Source: Tulasnella sp. 424 (taxonomy: Eukaryota > Basidiomycota > Agaricomycetes > Cantharellales > Tulasnellaceae). From it: DNA of 64,000 nucleotides. The position numbers and the translations under genes are program-made. Positions 21,659 to 32,407 of the stretch are shown here, one piece after another. The DNA lies in contig WSUB01000019.1 in assembly GCA_019633425.1 (NCBI GenBank), positions 186,001 through 250,000 of the forward strand, in the 5' to 3' direction. Position 1 is the stretch's first letter. Every line of letters starts with the position of its first letter. The notes under the pieces were generated by a model that saw only the letters and a list, made by a program, of their open reading frames with translations, was not told the origin of the DNA and did no database searches.

Positions 21659-23581
21659 TTACGTAGAAAGAGGGGACGGAGAAACTGAACGAGATCGCGA
21701 GGGCGTGCCCAAGCCATCCACGCCCATTCGTGATGGGGCCAGGCTACTGGCAAGGCTATCGAGACCGGGAGTCGACGCGCCAGAAGAAAACGATATGCTG
21801 AGATGGTCATCTTCATCTTGGGAGATCAAGTCTGCCTCGGGTTCTCCAGCGGGATCGGATCCTGATGAACTGCCTGGAGTGGTCGGTGCTGGGGTTGGTA
21901 GGTCGAGCATATGCCCCATACGCTGGACTTTGGTCCTGAGGTACTTCTCCAACTCCACGCTGCGAGTCGTCGTTGCGCCAATCAACGTTGCTCCCGCCCT
22001 TCTCAATTCGTATTCCACGTCGCGTCTATCTTCGCTCGTGGAGGGTATCAAGGCAGGATTCTCGTCCTGGCACTTCCAGGTTCGTGGGACCATGGGCACC
22101 CTCTCCACGATCTTCACCCCCTCAGCCTGTAAGGCACCCATCTTCTCCGGGTTGTTCGTCAAAACCCTTACGCCTTCTTCCTCTCCTCCCAGCCCAAGGT
22201 CCCTGAGGATAGCGGCGGCGATCTCGTATCCCCGCTCATCCGCACCGTGCCCGAGCATGAGGTTCGCTGTGACAGTGTCGTGCCCAAGGTCCTGCAAATT
22301 ATATGCTTTGATCTTTTCTAGTAGACCAATGCCGCGGCCTTCTTGACGAAGGTACACTACAGCACCACGACCGGGGATTGTCGTGTGAGAGTTGGAGAGA
22401 GGTTGAGGTTCGGCGATGAGACGCATGGCTTCGTCGAGTTGTTCGCCGCAGTCGCAACGCATGCTGCCGATTGTCTCTCCGGTAAAGCATTCGGAGTGAA
22501 TACGAATGAGAGGGGCGGGGTAGCTGGGAGTGGCGGCGGCGATAGCCGAGTCCGTTGTGGATGCTGTGGCGGTGACAACTGGTTTTGACGTTACCGAGCG
22601 AGTAGGAGAAAGTCTCCCGACGTAGGCGCCTCGAGTTATTCGGTCCATTTCGGTCTCGCCCTCGTATTGGGCGTCTAACGAGCGGCTCCGGATGGGTGGA
22701 GCAACCGTCCCGGTTCCATCCTCAGACACGTCCTCCAGCTGGGCCTGGTCAATCACAATTGCCAGGTGCTCCTTGGCGTCCCAATTATTGTGGTACAAAT
22801 GGAGGAAGACCGGTCCATGGGGTGTTGGCACGCGAGTTCGGGCGCGGCATTGGACGACCAACGGCGGGCGCCGGTCACGTGAAACCGGTTTTCTGACCGA
22901 ATTAGCGGCCGAAGAGTCGTGCTGAGGCTTAGAAGACGTAGAAGACAAGGCGTCGGCGACCAGAGGGGCTGGGGCTTGCCCAACATGCGCGGGTTTGATC
23001 GATTTGACGGTAGCTTGTAATGGTTTAGGGGATGGTGGACGTAGGAGGAGAGATGGTCGTCGATTCTTCGGCGAGACGGTGGGCGATGAAGGATTCTCAA
23101 GTGACGTTTGGATTTCTTGGGTTGACAGGCCTGGGGCAGGTACACGAATCACGCTTGAGGTACCGGCACCTCCGGCAGCAGCGAGTTCCTCCTTTAGGCG
23201 TTGATGTCGTGGTTTTTGCTGGCTCACGTAGTGAGACTGTGCCGGTCCCCGCGGCTTTGCGGGGCTGTCGGACGACGAGTAGATGCCAATGTCGCCATGC
23301 AGGTAATGATGACGAGTAACACTACGATCAGAGCCAGTTATTGCTGTAGCAATGATCAGAGGGTCGAAATCGTTATCCCTGCGTCGGAATCGTACGTCAG
23401 CGGTACTGCGAAAGTCTGGTGCGGTAATTTGGTCCAAGATTTCCAAGTCCTCGGCGGTCACTGTATGGACCTCTTGAGAGTGAGACTGTGGAGGAGGGGT
23501 GCATGGAGTAGCAGGGTGCATGTGCGTATGGCCGCAATGGCAAGTGGGCCTGCACGAGGTTGGACGGTAAGCGAGAGGCAA
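21659..23581 (-). CDS. RIB1: GTP cyclohydrolase II (riboflavin synthesis)
   Basis: The enzyme opens GTP to give the first pyrimidine intermediate of riboflavin synthesis. The single open frame codes 640 residues. The catalytic domain starts near residue 240 ([17 protein letters not shown]). Zinc ligands are Cys365 (IHSECFTGE), Cys376 and Cys378 (GSMRCDCGE). The active-site block reads [20 protein letters not shown] and the later one [18 protein letters not shown]. Between about 285 and 355 there is a Ser/Thr-rich insert. The first 240 residues and the last 90 are low-complexity extensions that bacterial and yeast enzymes lack. No intron is needed. ATG 23581 is the first Met of the frame. Confidence 0.94.
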   Translation of the reverse strand: MPLAYRPTSCRPTCHCGHTHMHPATPCTPPPQSHSQEVHTVTAEDLEILDQITAPDFRSTADVRFRRRDNDFDPLIIATAITGSDRSVTRHHYLHGDIGIYSSSDSPAKPRGPAQSHYVSQQKPRHQRLKEELAAAGGAGTSSVIRVPAPGLSTQEIQTSLENPSSPTVSPKNRRPSLLLRPPSPKPLQATVKSIKPAHVGQAPAPLVADALSSTSSKPQHDSSAANSVRKPVSRDRRPPLVVQCRARTRVPTPHGPVFLHLYHNNWDAKEHLAIVIDQAQLEDVSEDGTGTVAPPIRSRSLDAQYEGETEMDRITRGAYVGRLSPTRSVTSKPVVTATASTTDSAIAAATPSYPAPLIRIHSECFTGETIGSMRCDCGEQLDEAMRLIAEPQPLSNSHTTIPGRGAVVYLRQEGRGIGLLEKIKAYNLQDLGHDTVTANLMLGHGADERGYEIAAAILRDLGLGGEEEGVRVLTNNPEKMGALQAEGVKIVERVPMVPRTWKCQDENPALIPSTSEDRRDVEYELRRAGATLIGATTTRSVELEKYLRTKVQRMGHMLDLPTPAPTTPGSSSGSDPAGEPEADLISQDEDDHLSISFSSGASTPGLDSLASSLAPSRMGVDGLGTPSRSRSVSPSPLST

Positions 23582-24429
23582 AGACGAGAGATGGACAGGA
23601 GACCAACCTATGCGAATGGAATGGTTGAGGGATCGGAGAGTGCAACATTGAGCTAGTATTATATAGTCTGGAGGGGTTCAAGAGTGAGAAGCCGATCTAT
23701 GGAAGGCCGGGGGGGTGGGGATGAGGAGATTGGGATGGAATGCAGGCGAATGGCGAGTCCGCTAATTATTATTTCTTCGACCGAGTCTCACGGCTAAGCT
23801 GACCCATCACCTTTCCGTGTCTCTCCACCCACGCATGTCAGCATCCCTCGGACCTCATCAAATCCGTCAGCACCACGCCGTAAACTCCTATCTGCATTGC
23901 CAAGGACGACGGGGAGCGCGATTACACAGTTAAACTCGGATCTCACACTGATGATCTTCGCCCGTCGCTGTTTCACCAGGTACCAGCTCCAGCGTCGGGC
24001 AAGAGCCAAGGACTTGAAACCCGAGACATTTAAAAGACATCGACTTCCGTCGCCAGGTTTCGGCGTCTTTGGGCTGAACCATAGCAGAGAAGGGTTGTGT
24101 CAAGGGCAAGACGCAATATGCGTCATTGCGATTTGACCAAGGAAAATCGCGTCGCATAGTCGGTAGTATAGAATCAGAAGAAGGCAGTAACCTAGATTTT
24201 CTGTCCTTATGGGATAAAATACCAGGCCAGGAAACTGGATCTGCACTTAACCTCCTTTGGAAATATCGCTCAAGGTGCACTGCCTGCCGAACTTGAACCG
24301 ACAGTTTACGCACCTAAGGCCCGTATTGAGTCGCAAGCATCGAGTCTCGTCAATATGTGTGCTTCCCATAGATTCTGAAGTGATTTAACCCTAGCTGCAG
24401 CTGTAGAATATTTTCACGTTTATGCGCAG
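23582..24429. other. intergenic, no gene seen
   Basis: This holds the RIB1 promoter (minus strand) and the far upstream region of the right F-box gene. I see no convincing coding frame or RNA gene. Confidence 0.5.
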
Positions 24430-24494
24430 TTTCGCTGTAGATAAACAAAACACTTGGCAAAGTCCAAATCAACCATTTCATTGACATCTCCCAA

Positions 24495-26207
24495 ATGATG
24501 ACCGTCGCTACGTCCACCCCTGCATTGGTATCAACTGCCTTCTCTGAGTCTACTCGGCTCTTTTATTCTCACCCGCACAAGTCCTTTTCAGACCTTCCTG
24601 AGGATGTCTTACTAGAGATATTCACATGCATAGATTTCTCTTCGATTACTGCTCTGAGACAGGTAGATTCCTTGTTTCTAAATACCGAACTACACAAGAG
24701 CTACAGGACATTTTATAGTTATCCTGACTAACCGTTTGCGCCAGACATGCCGCAAGTGCTACCATTTATCGAAAACCACAGCACTGTGGCGAGACGTTCA
24801 CCAATGGATTACCCAAAACGCAGAAGACTGGAGGACGCCTATTGCGGAATCCCGTCTAACCCTCCCTTCAGATGCTTTAGAGAGAGTGGCCACCCGACTA
24901 GTCCGATTTGAGCGCAATTGGAGCAAAGGTCATCGGGGTGTTCAGAGAACCGCCAGCTTCCATCGAGATGACGGCTACGTTTCAACCCTCATTCCCGGTG
25001 GCCGCTGGTTTCTGGCATCGACTCGAACTGGTACCCGGGGGGTCGCTTGCTATGACCTGGACGCCCAGGACATCGAAAGGCAAATGCTCATAACGCAAAC
25101 GCACCAACACCAACTGGTCTGGGCAATCGATTTCGCCATCGATAACCGGGTTGCTGGTCTTGAATTTGACTTGGCCGTCGAATTTATAACTCACGGTAAG
25201 CACACTTTGCGACTGAGATTGTCGGGTTCCATGACCCGTTCCGCTACCTGCTAGATCATTTCAACGAGGAGTGCGGCGAGCCCCGCGATTTGACAATATG
25301 GAGAGTTTCGTTGGACAAAGATGATCGCCTTTCTGCCAAACTCGTCCACTGGTTTCCGGTCTTTCGAACAACACCTTCTCGCTACGCGGTTTCTCTTGCT
25401 GGAGACTTCCTGCTGAGAATGTCCTTGCCGGTCGCTGGTCATCCAGTCTTCACAGTCCACCGGTGGAGAGCGTCGAGCAACGATAAGGCCACTCATTCGA
25501 TTCTTATCCCAGTGCGAGAAGAAATGGTGAGCATGTTCGTGGATGTTGCTATACAAATCGTGCTGTCCTAACCCTTGGTTTAGCCCGGATCCAGCGTCAG
25601 ATTGCTCCCGGACGGACGTATACTCAGTATTTCCTATTCCTGGGTCGAGCTATATGCTCCCCCGGACCATCAATGGGAGGAGTCACTGGCAATCCCGACG
25701 GATATACCCCGCTCCGCTCCATGGTGGGTGTATGAGTATACCCCGCCTCTTTATCAACCGCAGCACGCGGTCTCTCAGCTCGTGCATGCTCAAGTCGATG
25801 GCTCAGCGACGTTCTCGATTCACGACGGAGAAACGCTCTTCAACTTTCGCATCCCACCTCGCGGTGAACTCGAGCCTGAGGTGACATCGATGACGTTGGG
25901 TTGGCTGGGTTGGACAACCAATATTGGGTTGGGTACGTCACGCGTGATCGTTAGCTATTGTGATGAGACCGAAATGACTTTTATCACGCTCGATTACCGT
26001 CCTGGGATGCGGTCGCTTCGTACATTCGCGGGAGTGCTCCCCGAAAGCCATGAACCAAAGAGTCGCAGTGGAACAGCTGAAACCCGATTTGTTTCACCGT
26101 ATCCTTCGATGGAGAGTCGTTGGTTGATCGATGAGAAGTCGGGACGAGTTGTCTGTCGCCTCACGATGACACCGGATCATTACACAGTCTTTTACTTCGT
26201 TGACTAG
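24495..26207 (+). CDS. F-box protein, right (intact) copy
   Basis: Exons 24495-24662, 24745-25195, 25255-25526 and 25584-26207 join to 504 residues. The F-box is near residues 31-56 (FSDLPEDVLLEIFTCIDFSS, then ITALRQ); it binds Skp1 and so makes the protein a likely SCF ubiquitin-ligase subunit. The remaining 450 residues form a beta-rich region with repeated bloc units (GGRWFLASTRTG, HPVFTVHRW, SAPWWVYEYTPPLY, NFRIPPRGE, TLDYRPGMRSLRTF) and could be a propeller that binds the target. This type is greatly expanded in mushroom-forming fungi. Substrate unknown. Its 5' flank is also duplicated. The decayed partner gene ends about 60 bp downstream on the other strand. Confidence 0.85.
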
Positions 26208-26269
26208 ACCGTTTCGGCATATTTCCATTGTATTCTACTCAATTTTTGATGTACTAGCTAGCCCCCCTT

Positions 26270-27501
26270 CTCTGCGGCAGTCGGCGGACAACATCGATTT
26301 TCGGCGATATTGCGCGCAGTTCTATGGGCAGCGTCAGGGACAGTCTAGAAACGAGACGTAAGGCCTTCCCCCGTATAGTGGTGAGTCTATCAAGAGCCCA
26401 AGGCCTTCCTGGAGTTCTTGCCGAGCATTCCTAATGCTGGAAATTCCAGTCGTATCTCGTGAGATCCTGACCGAAAACAGGTTTATCATTCACGTTCTCA
26501 GTCTGAGGTGTGATGCCCCAAGAAGCCTCATACCCAGGTTGATTCCACTTGCCAGTATTGTTGAGACACCCACAAAGTATTCTGGGAGATAGCTGCTCGT
26601 ATAAAACAGTAAAAAAAAGGGTATCTTGTAAGTTTCTGAGTATTCTAGATCGATGTCCAGTCTCACTTGGACAAGGAAACCCAGTTAGGGACGGAGGCGG
26701 CGCCGCAACATAATGATCCGCCCAGCCGTTGCCAGGAGATTCTTCGTAAGGATGGCATCGACAGCTTTCGCGTATTGCACATAACCAACTCAAGCCAAAT
26801 AAGAACCTTTCCTCGCCCGGCTCGACCGAAGTTAAACCCTTCTGCTCCCAGGATGCACGAAACGACGGATGAAGCATTCAACAAAAGCCCCACTCGCCGC
26901 TTCAGTCTATACGTAGTCCTCCGTCGGCGTATAACCTAATAGCGTTAAAAATACCTACGTGAGCATTGAGAACTTCGCTGCAGGTTGGAAGATCTTTAAG
27001 AGGCACTTCACCCATCCTGCCCGCCTCTTTGGGATGCCCAGCGCCGGCTCCAAGGTCTTCGCGTATCCCATTCTGCAATGAACCAATAGGGAAGAGACGG
27101 TTCTCTGGCATTAAACCAAGCGACTTCTCCGAACCCGCTTTTAGGAGACTCTTGGTCTGCGAGTTTAGCTCGCTTCATCAGCGAAAGCCAGCAGATTCGC
27201 AGGGAAGTCCTCACTTTAATGATCATACTTTCAAAAGTCTCCTCTATATTTCTCAGCACGCAAAACTCCTCCAATAAGCCTTCTCGGTCCTCAGGGCCTC
27301 GTTCGTCGTTCCTGAGATCTTTTGGCTCCCTAAGGATATGTGCTGATTCCGCGAGGTTGTTCTGAATGAGACCTAAAGTTTCGCTCCAGGTTCCCCTATT
27401 GCTTCCTTCTTGACGAACAGCGCTACCAGCGTAAGGGTAGAGGAGGGAGGAGGGACGCTTGCATTTGACTCTGTGGTCGGTGTCTGATGACAGTGGGACA
27501 T
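26270..27501 (-). pseudogene. PD-(D/E)XK nuclease-like gene, right copy, decayed
   Basis: It starts like the left copy (MSHCHQTPTTESNASVPP against MSYRHQTPVPESNLNVPP), but one base is missing near 27425, so the continuation (AVRQEGSNRGTWSETLGL) is in another frame. Homologous splice sites remain: the exon ending SEVLNAH before GTAGGT and the next beginning ACTGAAGCGGCGAG. That exon soon reaches a stop (bases near 26825). The part matching GRIDYVMIY is at about 26730-26700 with the key residues lost, and the homologue of the last exon is recognisable at about 26325-26275. Exon 2 has diverged much more than its ends. It cannot encode the full protein. Confidence 0.75.
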
Positions 27502-28445
27502 CTGGAGGGGTTTCGGGACGTTAAAGGGGAGGTAGGGATAGCTCTGGAAAGACTTTCTGCGAACCGGACGCGACTTTATGCTACACATTCACCAAATCAA
27601 TCACGTCTGGATCGGGAGAAAGACCGGTTCGGATTTCTGCCGCATTAAAGTGCGACCTTTTCTTCGTGGCCCGTGCTTCGTAAAAGACGCTACTGAGCGA
27701 TTACTTCAGGAAAACAGTCAGAAAGAACCTCTGTGCAAGAATTTCGCGAGGCAAGGCGTTGATACCCATCCTCACCGGTGCACTTGCATGAGTCGAGCCT
27801 CGTGGATCACACAGGTCCTGTCAAACTCAACTACGGCTTCCAGCTCACTCATTAGTTGATAGCATATCTGATTATCTTCGAAATCACGACAATGGCTCTT
27901 TGACTTGTGACGACCAAAGCGACCATCACAAAGTCGTAAGGTCACGGTAGCTTGAGTTAAAAAGGGGCTCCTCAAATCAACGTCGATATGTAGAAGGATA
28001 ACTCCACCGGGATCAGTTGAGATCTCTTCCTCGAAGATAAAACCCGGTGTCAGCGATCAGAGGTCTGAGCTTTGGCTCACGGACCAGCCGAGATAGTACC
28101 TGCCCGCTTCATAAGTCTGCACCAATAGCATTTAACAGTCAAATAAACATGTTCCAAGCTGTCATGGCTGGAACGGGCCTCGAGGCCGCAACGCTTGATG
28201 AAGCAAGCCGGATGATCCCCAAAGTCTGACCAGGAGCCCACCGTACGTCAACGAGCAGGCTTACAGGTTATCCATACCTTAAAATACAGATAGAAATCGT
28301 CGCTTTCCAGCGCATGGTGCTGGCGAATAATTGGATCCAGTGGTTCAAACCTTTTGGGGGCGCAATGCCTGACCGGCAGCTAGCGTTCGCACCCCTCCTC
28401 AACAAGGACTGCGTTCAGAGACGAATGGTGCCTTGTCTTAAAGTG

Positions 28446-28862
28446 AGTGTATCCCCATGGCCTGGATAGCAACCCCTAAGAAGTCAGAGGATACCGAGAG
28501 GGGTAGGCGACTTGGTAAGAAAGCAAACGTCGAAAGCAGAATCGTTTCGACGTGAGAAGTCTGAAACTCGCTCCGAATTGGGGGGTCCGGGGGACCAATT
28601 GCACGAGCAATCGAGAAATTGGATGAACGACAACAAATATATAGTGCATGATTATACATAGCATACTATGGGAAATGCAGAGAGACAGAACGGGGTAAAT
28701 CAAGCGATCAGTAAATGAGTAAGTAAGTAAAAGTCAGACGTGCCGGCGAGCGTTAACCTCCTCGCAAAAGTACACCCGAGCCCATAAGAATCAAATCATG
28801 TCCGGCCACAGGAGAGACATACGGTACTCAAACCGCGTGCAAAGCTCAACGAAGGGAAACAT
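28446..28862. other. intergenic, no gene seen
   Basis: A/T-richer sequence 3' of the deubiquitinase gene. A short GTAA repeat (AGTAAATGAGTAAGTAAGTAAA, near 28708-28731) is the only structure seen. Confidence 0.5.
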
Positions 28863-31146
28863 CTACAAAAGTTGCTTGTAGAACAGCAGGTACGCAACTT
28901 TGTCGGGCACGCCCGTCGTAGGGTTGATCTTCGTCCCTTCAGCTTTGGGATTCTTCAAGCCTTCGTGAGTGATGGTAACGACATCATCTTCCTTTATGGG
29001 GTCGATGGTGGTATCGTCAATCCGGATCCACTCTGACTGGTCTTGCCTGAGAACGTCGACGGTGTAGTGTCCACCGGTGGCGTGCTTGCCATGGTGGTAG
29101 ACCACTGCAAAGCACGGCATGAGGAGTTTAGCCATGTCACAAGCTTTGTGATATAAAAGTGGCGTGCTTACCTCCAAAGAGTTGGTATTGTATTGGGGGT
29201 CCGGTCCTTTTCACTGGTGGCAATACCTCTTGCGGTATCGTCAACGTTGAACCATAGCCTACGACCTTTTGGCTCTTGGTGATACCGGCAGTCGGATCGT
29301 AGATAAATCTGCAAGGCAAAAGACCGAGTCAGGGGCAGAAGCTCTGTCACGACGTTACACGCAGTCATACCTCTTGACGTGCAGGATCAAAATTGGAGGG
29401 AGTGTGTCGATAAAGACTTGTTTAGTTGCGGCAACATCAACACCTTTGGAGGAGCGAACCGAAACTGTTTCGGGGATGGTAATGTGTCGCAAAGCATCTT
29501 CGATCGAGTGGATGTTATCGGCCTAAAGGAGTGCAACAGCTTCAGTCTCTCCGCAATAATAAATCACAATAAACCCCGAGCTAAACTTTGCTCACCTGGA
29601 TGTCCAATTGCAAGGGTTGATATGGTTCCAAGGTCGCGGAGGTTTTCCCGGCACCTGGGGTCTTGAGAACACTTCGGAGCTTTCCGCCAAAGATTTTCGT
29701 GATCACACTCTCTCGGCTCTTGGTCGTTCGTGTCGCGATGACCTTGTTCTTCTTCCCCACTTCCAGCCAACCATCCTCTCCTTCTCCAGCGCCTCCGTTC
29801 AAGGCGCTCGAACCTCCGGGTGAGAGCGGGCGTTGAACTTCGCGCGCTTCCTCCTCGTCTCCCTCAGGTTTGCCGTTCTGAGCTCGTTGGCTTCTCCGAG
29901 GCGTCTTTGGAGATGGCAACGAGAGAGCTGGAGTAGGATTGGCTTCCAATCTCTCCGTGACAAATATCAGCTCCTCGTGCAACGTATCCAGCAAGAAGCC
30001 AAGGAACTCCTCAGCGTCTTCCTGATGCCCTTTCTGCATGTTGTCGAATCGCTTGTTCTCCTTCATGGCGGCATACAAGAATTCGGGAATGAATGGGTCC
30101 TGGTTAAAGGAATCTCGGCGGAGCTGTTCCACAGTCTTCGGTTTGCTCCCATCTTTCGCCTTGGATTTTCCGCCGTAACCTGGCTCGCCGGGCAGAGGAT
30201 CCTTCGGCAACTCAACCTCGGAAGCAAGCTTGAATTCCCGAACGAAACTAAGCATGGCTTCCAGCAGGATGCACTGGCTTCGACCGGCACCCATCTGACC
30301 AACTTCTTCAAAAAGAGGTGCCAAACCTTGCATGAATATCCGCCAGAAGGGCGAGCAGTAGAGAAGGACTTGGAGGACGCTGTTGGCGAAGCAGACGTTT
30401 CCGATGTTGATGAGACCTCGAGGGTGGAGTAGAGGAGTATCATGGGCAAGGATGGATAGTGGTGGGTTGACGAGGAGGGTCGATGGGTCGATTTTAGGTA
30501 AAGAGATCGAGGACGGTCGCCCGGGTCTGGATTCGATAGAATGAGCAGGCAACAAAACGCTTTGTGCCACTCCTTCTGAAGGAGGGGTGGAGGTCGGGGC
30601 TGCCGCTGAAGATGCTGCTTTTGGTGTTGTCGTAGCTCCTGGTTTCACGAAGAGGGCGGACCATGATTTCGGAGCAGTTTTGGCTGGTGGTGGAGGTTTT
30701 GCGGGTGGTGCGACCACGGGTTCAGGAGGGACCACAGCGTCTACTTGAGGCTCAGCAGTCGGCTGAGGTTGTTCCTCGACTGTCGCAGGTGGTGTAGGCT
30801 GCTCGACGATAGCTGGGGATTCCTCTGTCTCGTGTGAGGGTTTGGTGACATGGAGCGACGCCGAAGTATTTGTCGACTCTGGTGAATTGGGAGCTGAAGT
30901 TTCTGTGGCAGGTGTGATAATATTTGTGGTAGTTACTGATGATTCTGCGGAACTTGATGGGGGAGGAGGGAAGAAGGGAGTTGCTAGCTCGATGATATAG
31001 TCTGGCGGATGGCAGTGGGTCGAGAAAGTTACACCGAATTCGTGACTTGGGCTGGTGTTGGGCCGTCGCCTTCTGGTTACTGTGTACGATGGAAGAGACA
31101 TCGCTTGTATTTTGCAGGTATGGAGTCGAGTTTGAAGGGAGATCAA
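28863..31146 (-). CDS. USP10/Ubp-type ubiquitin-specific protease
   Basis: A cysteine protease that removes ubiquitin from proteins. Exons 31146-29596, 29522-29371, 29308-29172 and 29104-28863 give 693 residues. ATG 31101 ([10 protein letters not shown]) is an equally good start, giving 678. The first 220 residues are Pro/Ser/Thr-rich. The Cys box reads [20 protein letters not shown] (Cys252 in the longer form). The central part includes [15 protein letters not shown]. The His box reads [15 protein letters not shown] and the end [11 protein letters not shown] is typical. About 80 residues of Ser/Gly/Glu-rich insert separate the two halves. The layout fits USP10 (human) and Ubp3 (yeast), which act in ribophagy and vesicle traffic; orthology is inferred. 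Its start is 143 bp from the divergent RLP24. Confidence 0.92.
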
Positions 31147-31289
31147 AAGGTTTTACGCGCTCATTGCGGTGGTGGGGGGTGTGTCAGTCTCGACTGGGCG
31201 AGGACCTCGGACGAAGAAACCGCAATCGCCGAAACTCCTCAGGGTCCAAGAGCCCCTGCAAATTTCATCGACCCCCCAGCACCACCAAA

Positions 31290-32174
31290 ATGCGTGTAGA
31301 CAAGTGCTACTTCTGCTCGACCAACGTCTATCCAGGACATGGTATGCTAGTTTAGCTGACTTTACACACTTCATTTTCACTGATTTCTTCGACTGTCAGG
31401 CTGCGCCTTCGTCCGTAACGACGCCAAGGTCTTCCGCTTCTGCTCGTCAAAGTGGGGCATTCTCAGGTCCACTCTGTCACACTGTATCTAAACATGCATA
31501 TTTTAGATGCCATCGCAACTTCAAGCTGCGACGAAATCCTCGTAAAGTGAAGTGGACAAAGGCCTTTAGGAAAGCAGCCGGCAAGGAGATGACCATCGTA
31601 AGTCTCCTGGAATGGCGAGCTTGCAGTATGCCCATGTCATTTGATCTACAGGACTCTACGTTCGAGTTTGAGAAACGTCGCAACATTCCCGTCCGGTACA
31701 ACCGCGACCTCGTCCAAACCACTGTCAAGGCCATGCAACGCATCAGTGAAATCCAAGCAAGACGCGAGAAGGCGTTCTTCAACAACAGGTACCTATACAA
31801 CAAGCAGCAACCTACTTCAGCTGCTATATCTCTGACGGGTCTATTTGCTACACAGGATGTCCGTGGCACGCGAAAAGCTCCGCCTCGTCCGAGCGAAGAA
31901 ACGCGCCGCACGGAACGCCAAGGACGAAGCTTACTACGAATTCATCAAGAAGCGGGACGCGGAAATGGAACTCGAAGACCAGGAAGTACAAGTGGACGTC
32001 GATCTCGTACAACCGGAGACTGTGGAGGTCACAGAGAAGGTCAAGGAAAAGGTTTCAGCCAGACCGGCAAAGACCAAGAGGCTCAAGTTACGAAAGTCTC
32101 TTGGAGGCGGAGATGGAGCACACAGTGCACTTGTACCTTCGGAAGGACGGACTATGGGCATGGAGGTGGAATAA
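31290..32174 (+). CDS. RLP24: 60S ribosome biogenesis factor RLP24
   Basis: RLP24 is the eL24-like placeholder on nuclear pre-60S particles; it recruits the AAA ATPase Drg1/Afg2 and is replaced by eL24 in the cytoplasm. Exons 31290-31341, 31400-31451, 31507-31597, 31652-31788 and 31856-32174 give 216 residues. The TRASH-type zinc site is made by [10 protein letters not shown] and RFCSSKCHRNF. Next come [33 protein letters not shown] and the Lys-rich C-terminal extension after FFNNR that separates RLP24 from eL24. The C-terminal tail is charged, ending in GMEVE. It converges on GLE1 with 233 bp between stops. Confidence 0.96.
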
Positions 32175-32407
32175 AGCCGACCGACAGACTCGATGTAGTA
32201 TTGGCAACTGTCCTGCATTGTATTTTTACCTTTGTCCCGCCGCGTTATCCTTGAGCCAAGAGCTTTCAAGCACGGACTTGAGAGAAACGAGAGTATTTGA
32301 ATCAGAAGTAATACAGAAGTCTACAACTCCACCAGAACGAAACTTTAATTGAACTCGAATCGAGAAACATCCACTTCCCAAGCATCCGTTCAACGAGACC
32401 TCGTCCT

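Larger units (their letters stand above)
24430..28445. repeat. right arm of inverted duplication
   Basis: Reverse-complement counterpart of 13390-17760. The order is F-box promoter and gene (+), decayed PD-(D/E)XK-like gene (-), and non-coding flank (27502-28445). Arms are about 6.7 kb apart, with bL34m, dynein light intermediate chain and RIB1 in between. Confidence 0.85.

Noticed and set aside
30000..30432. Plus-strand frame 29833-30432
   Set aside because: Antisense shadow of the USP catalytic domain.
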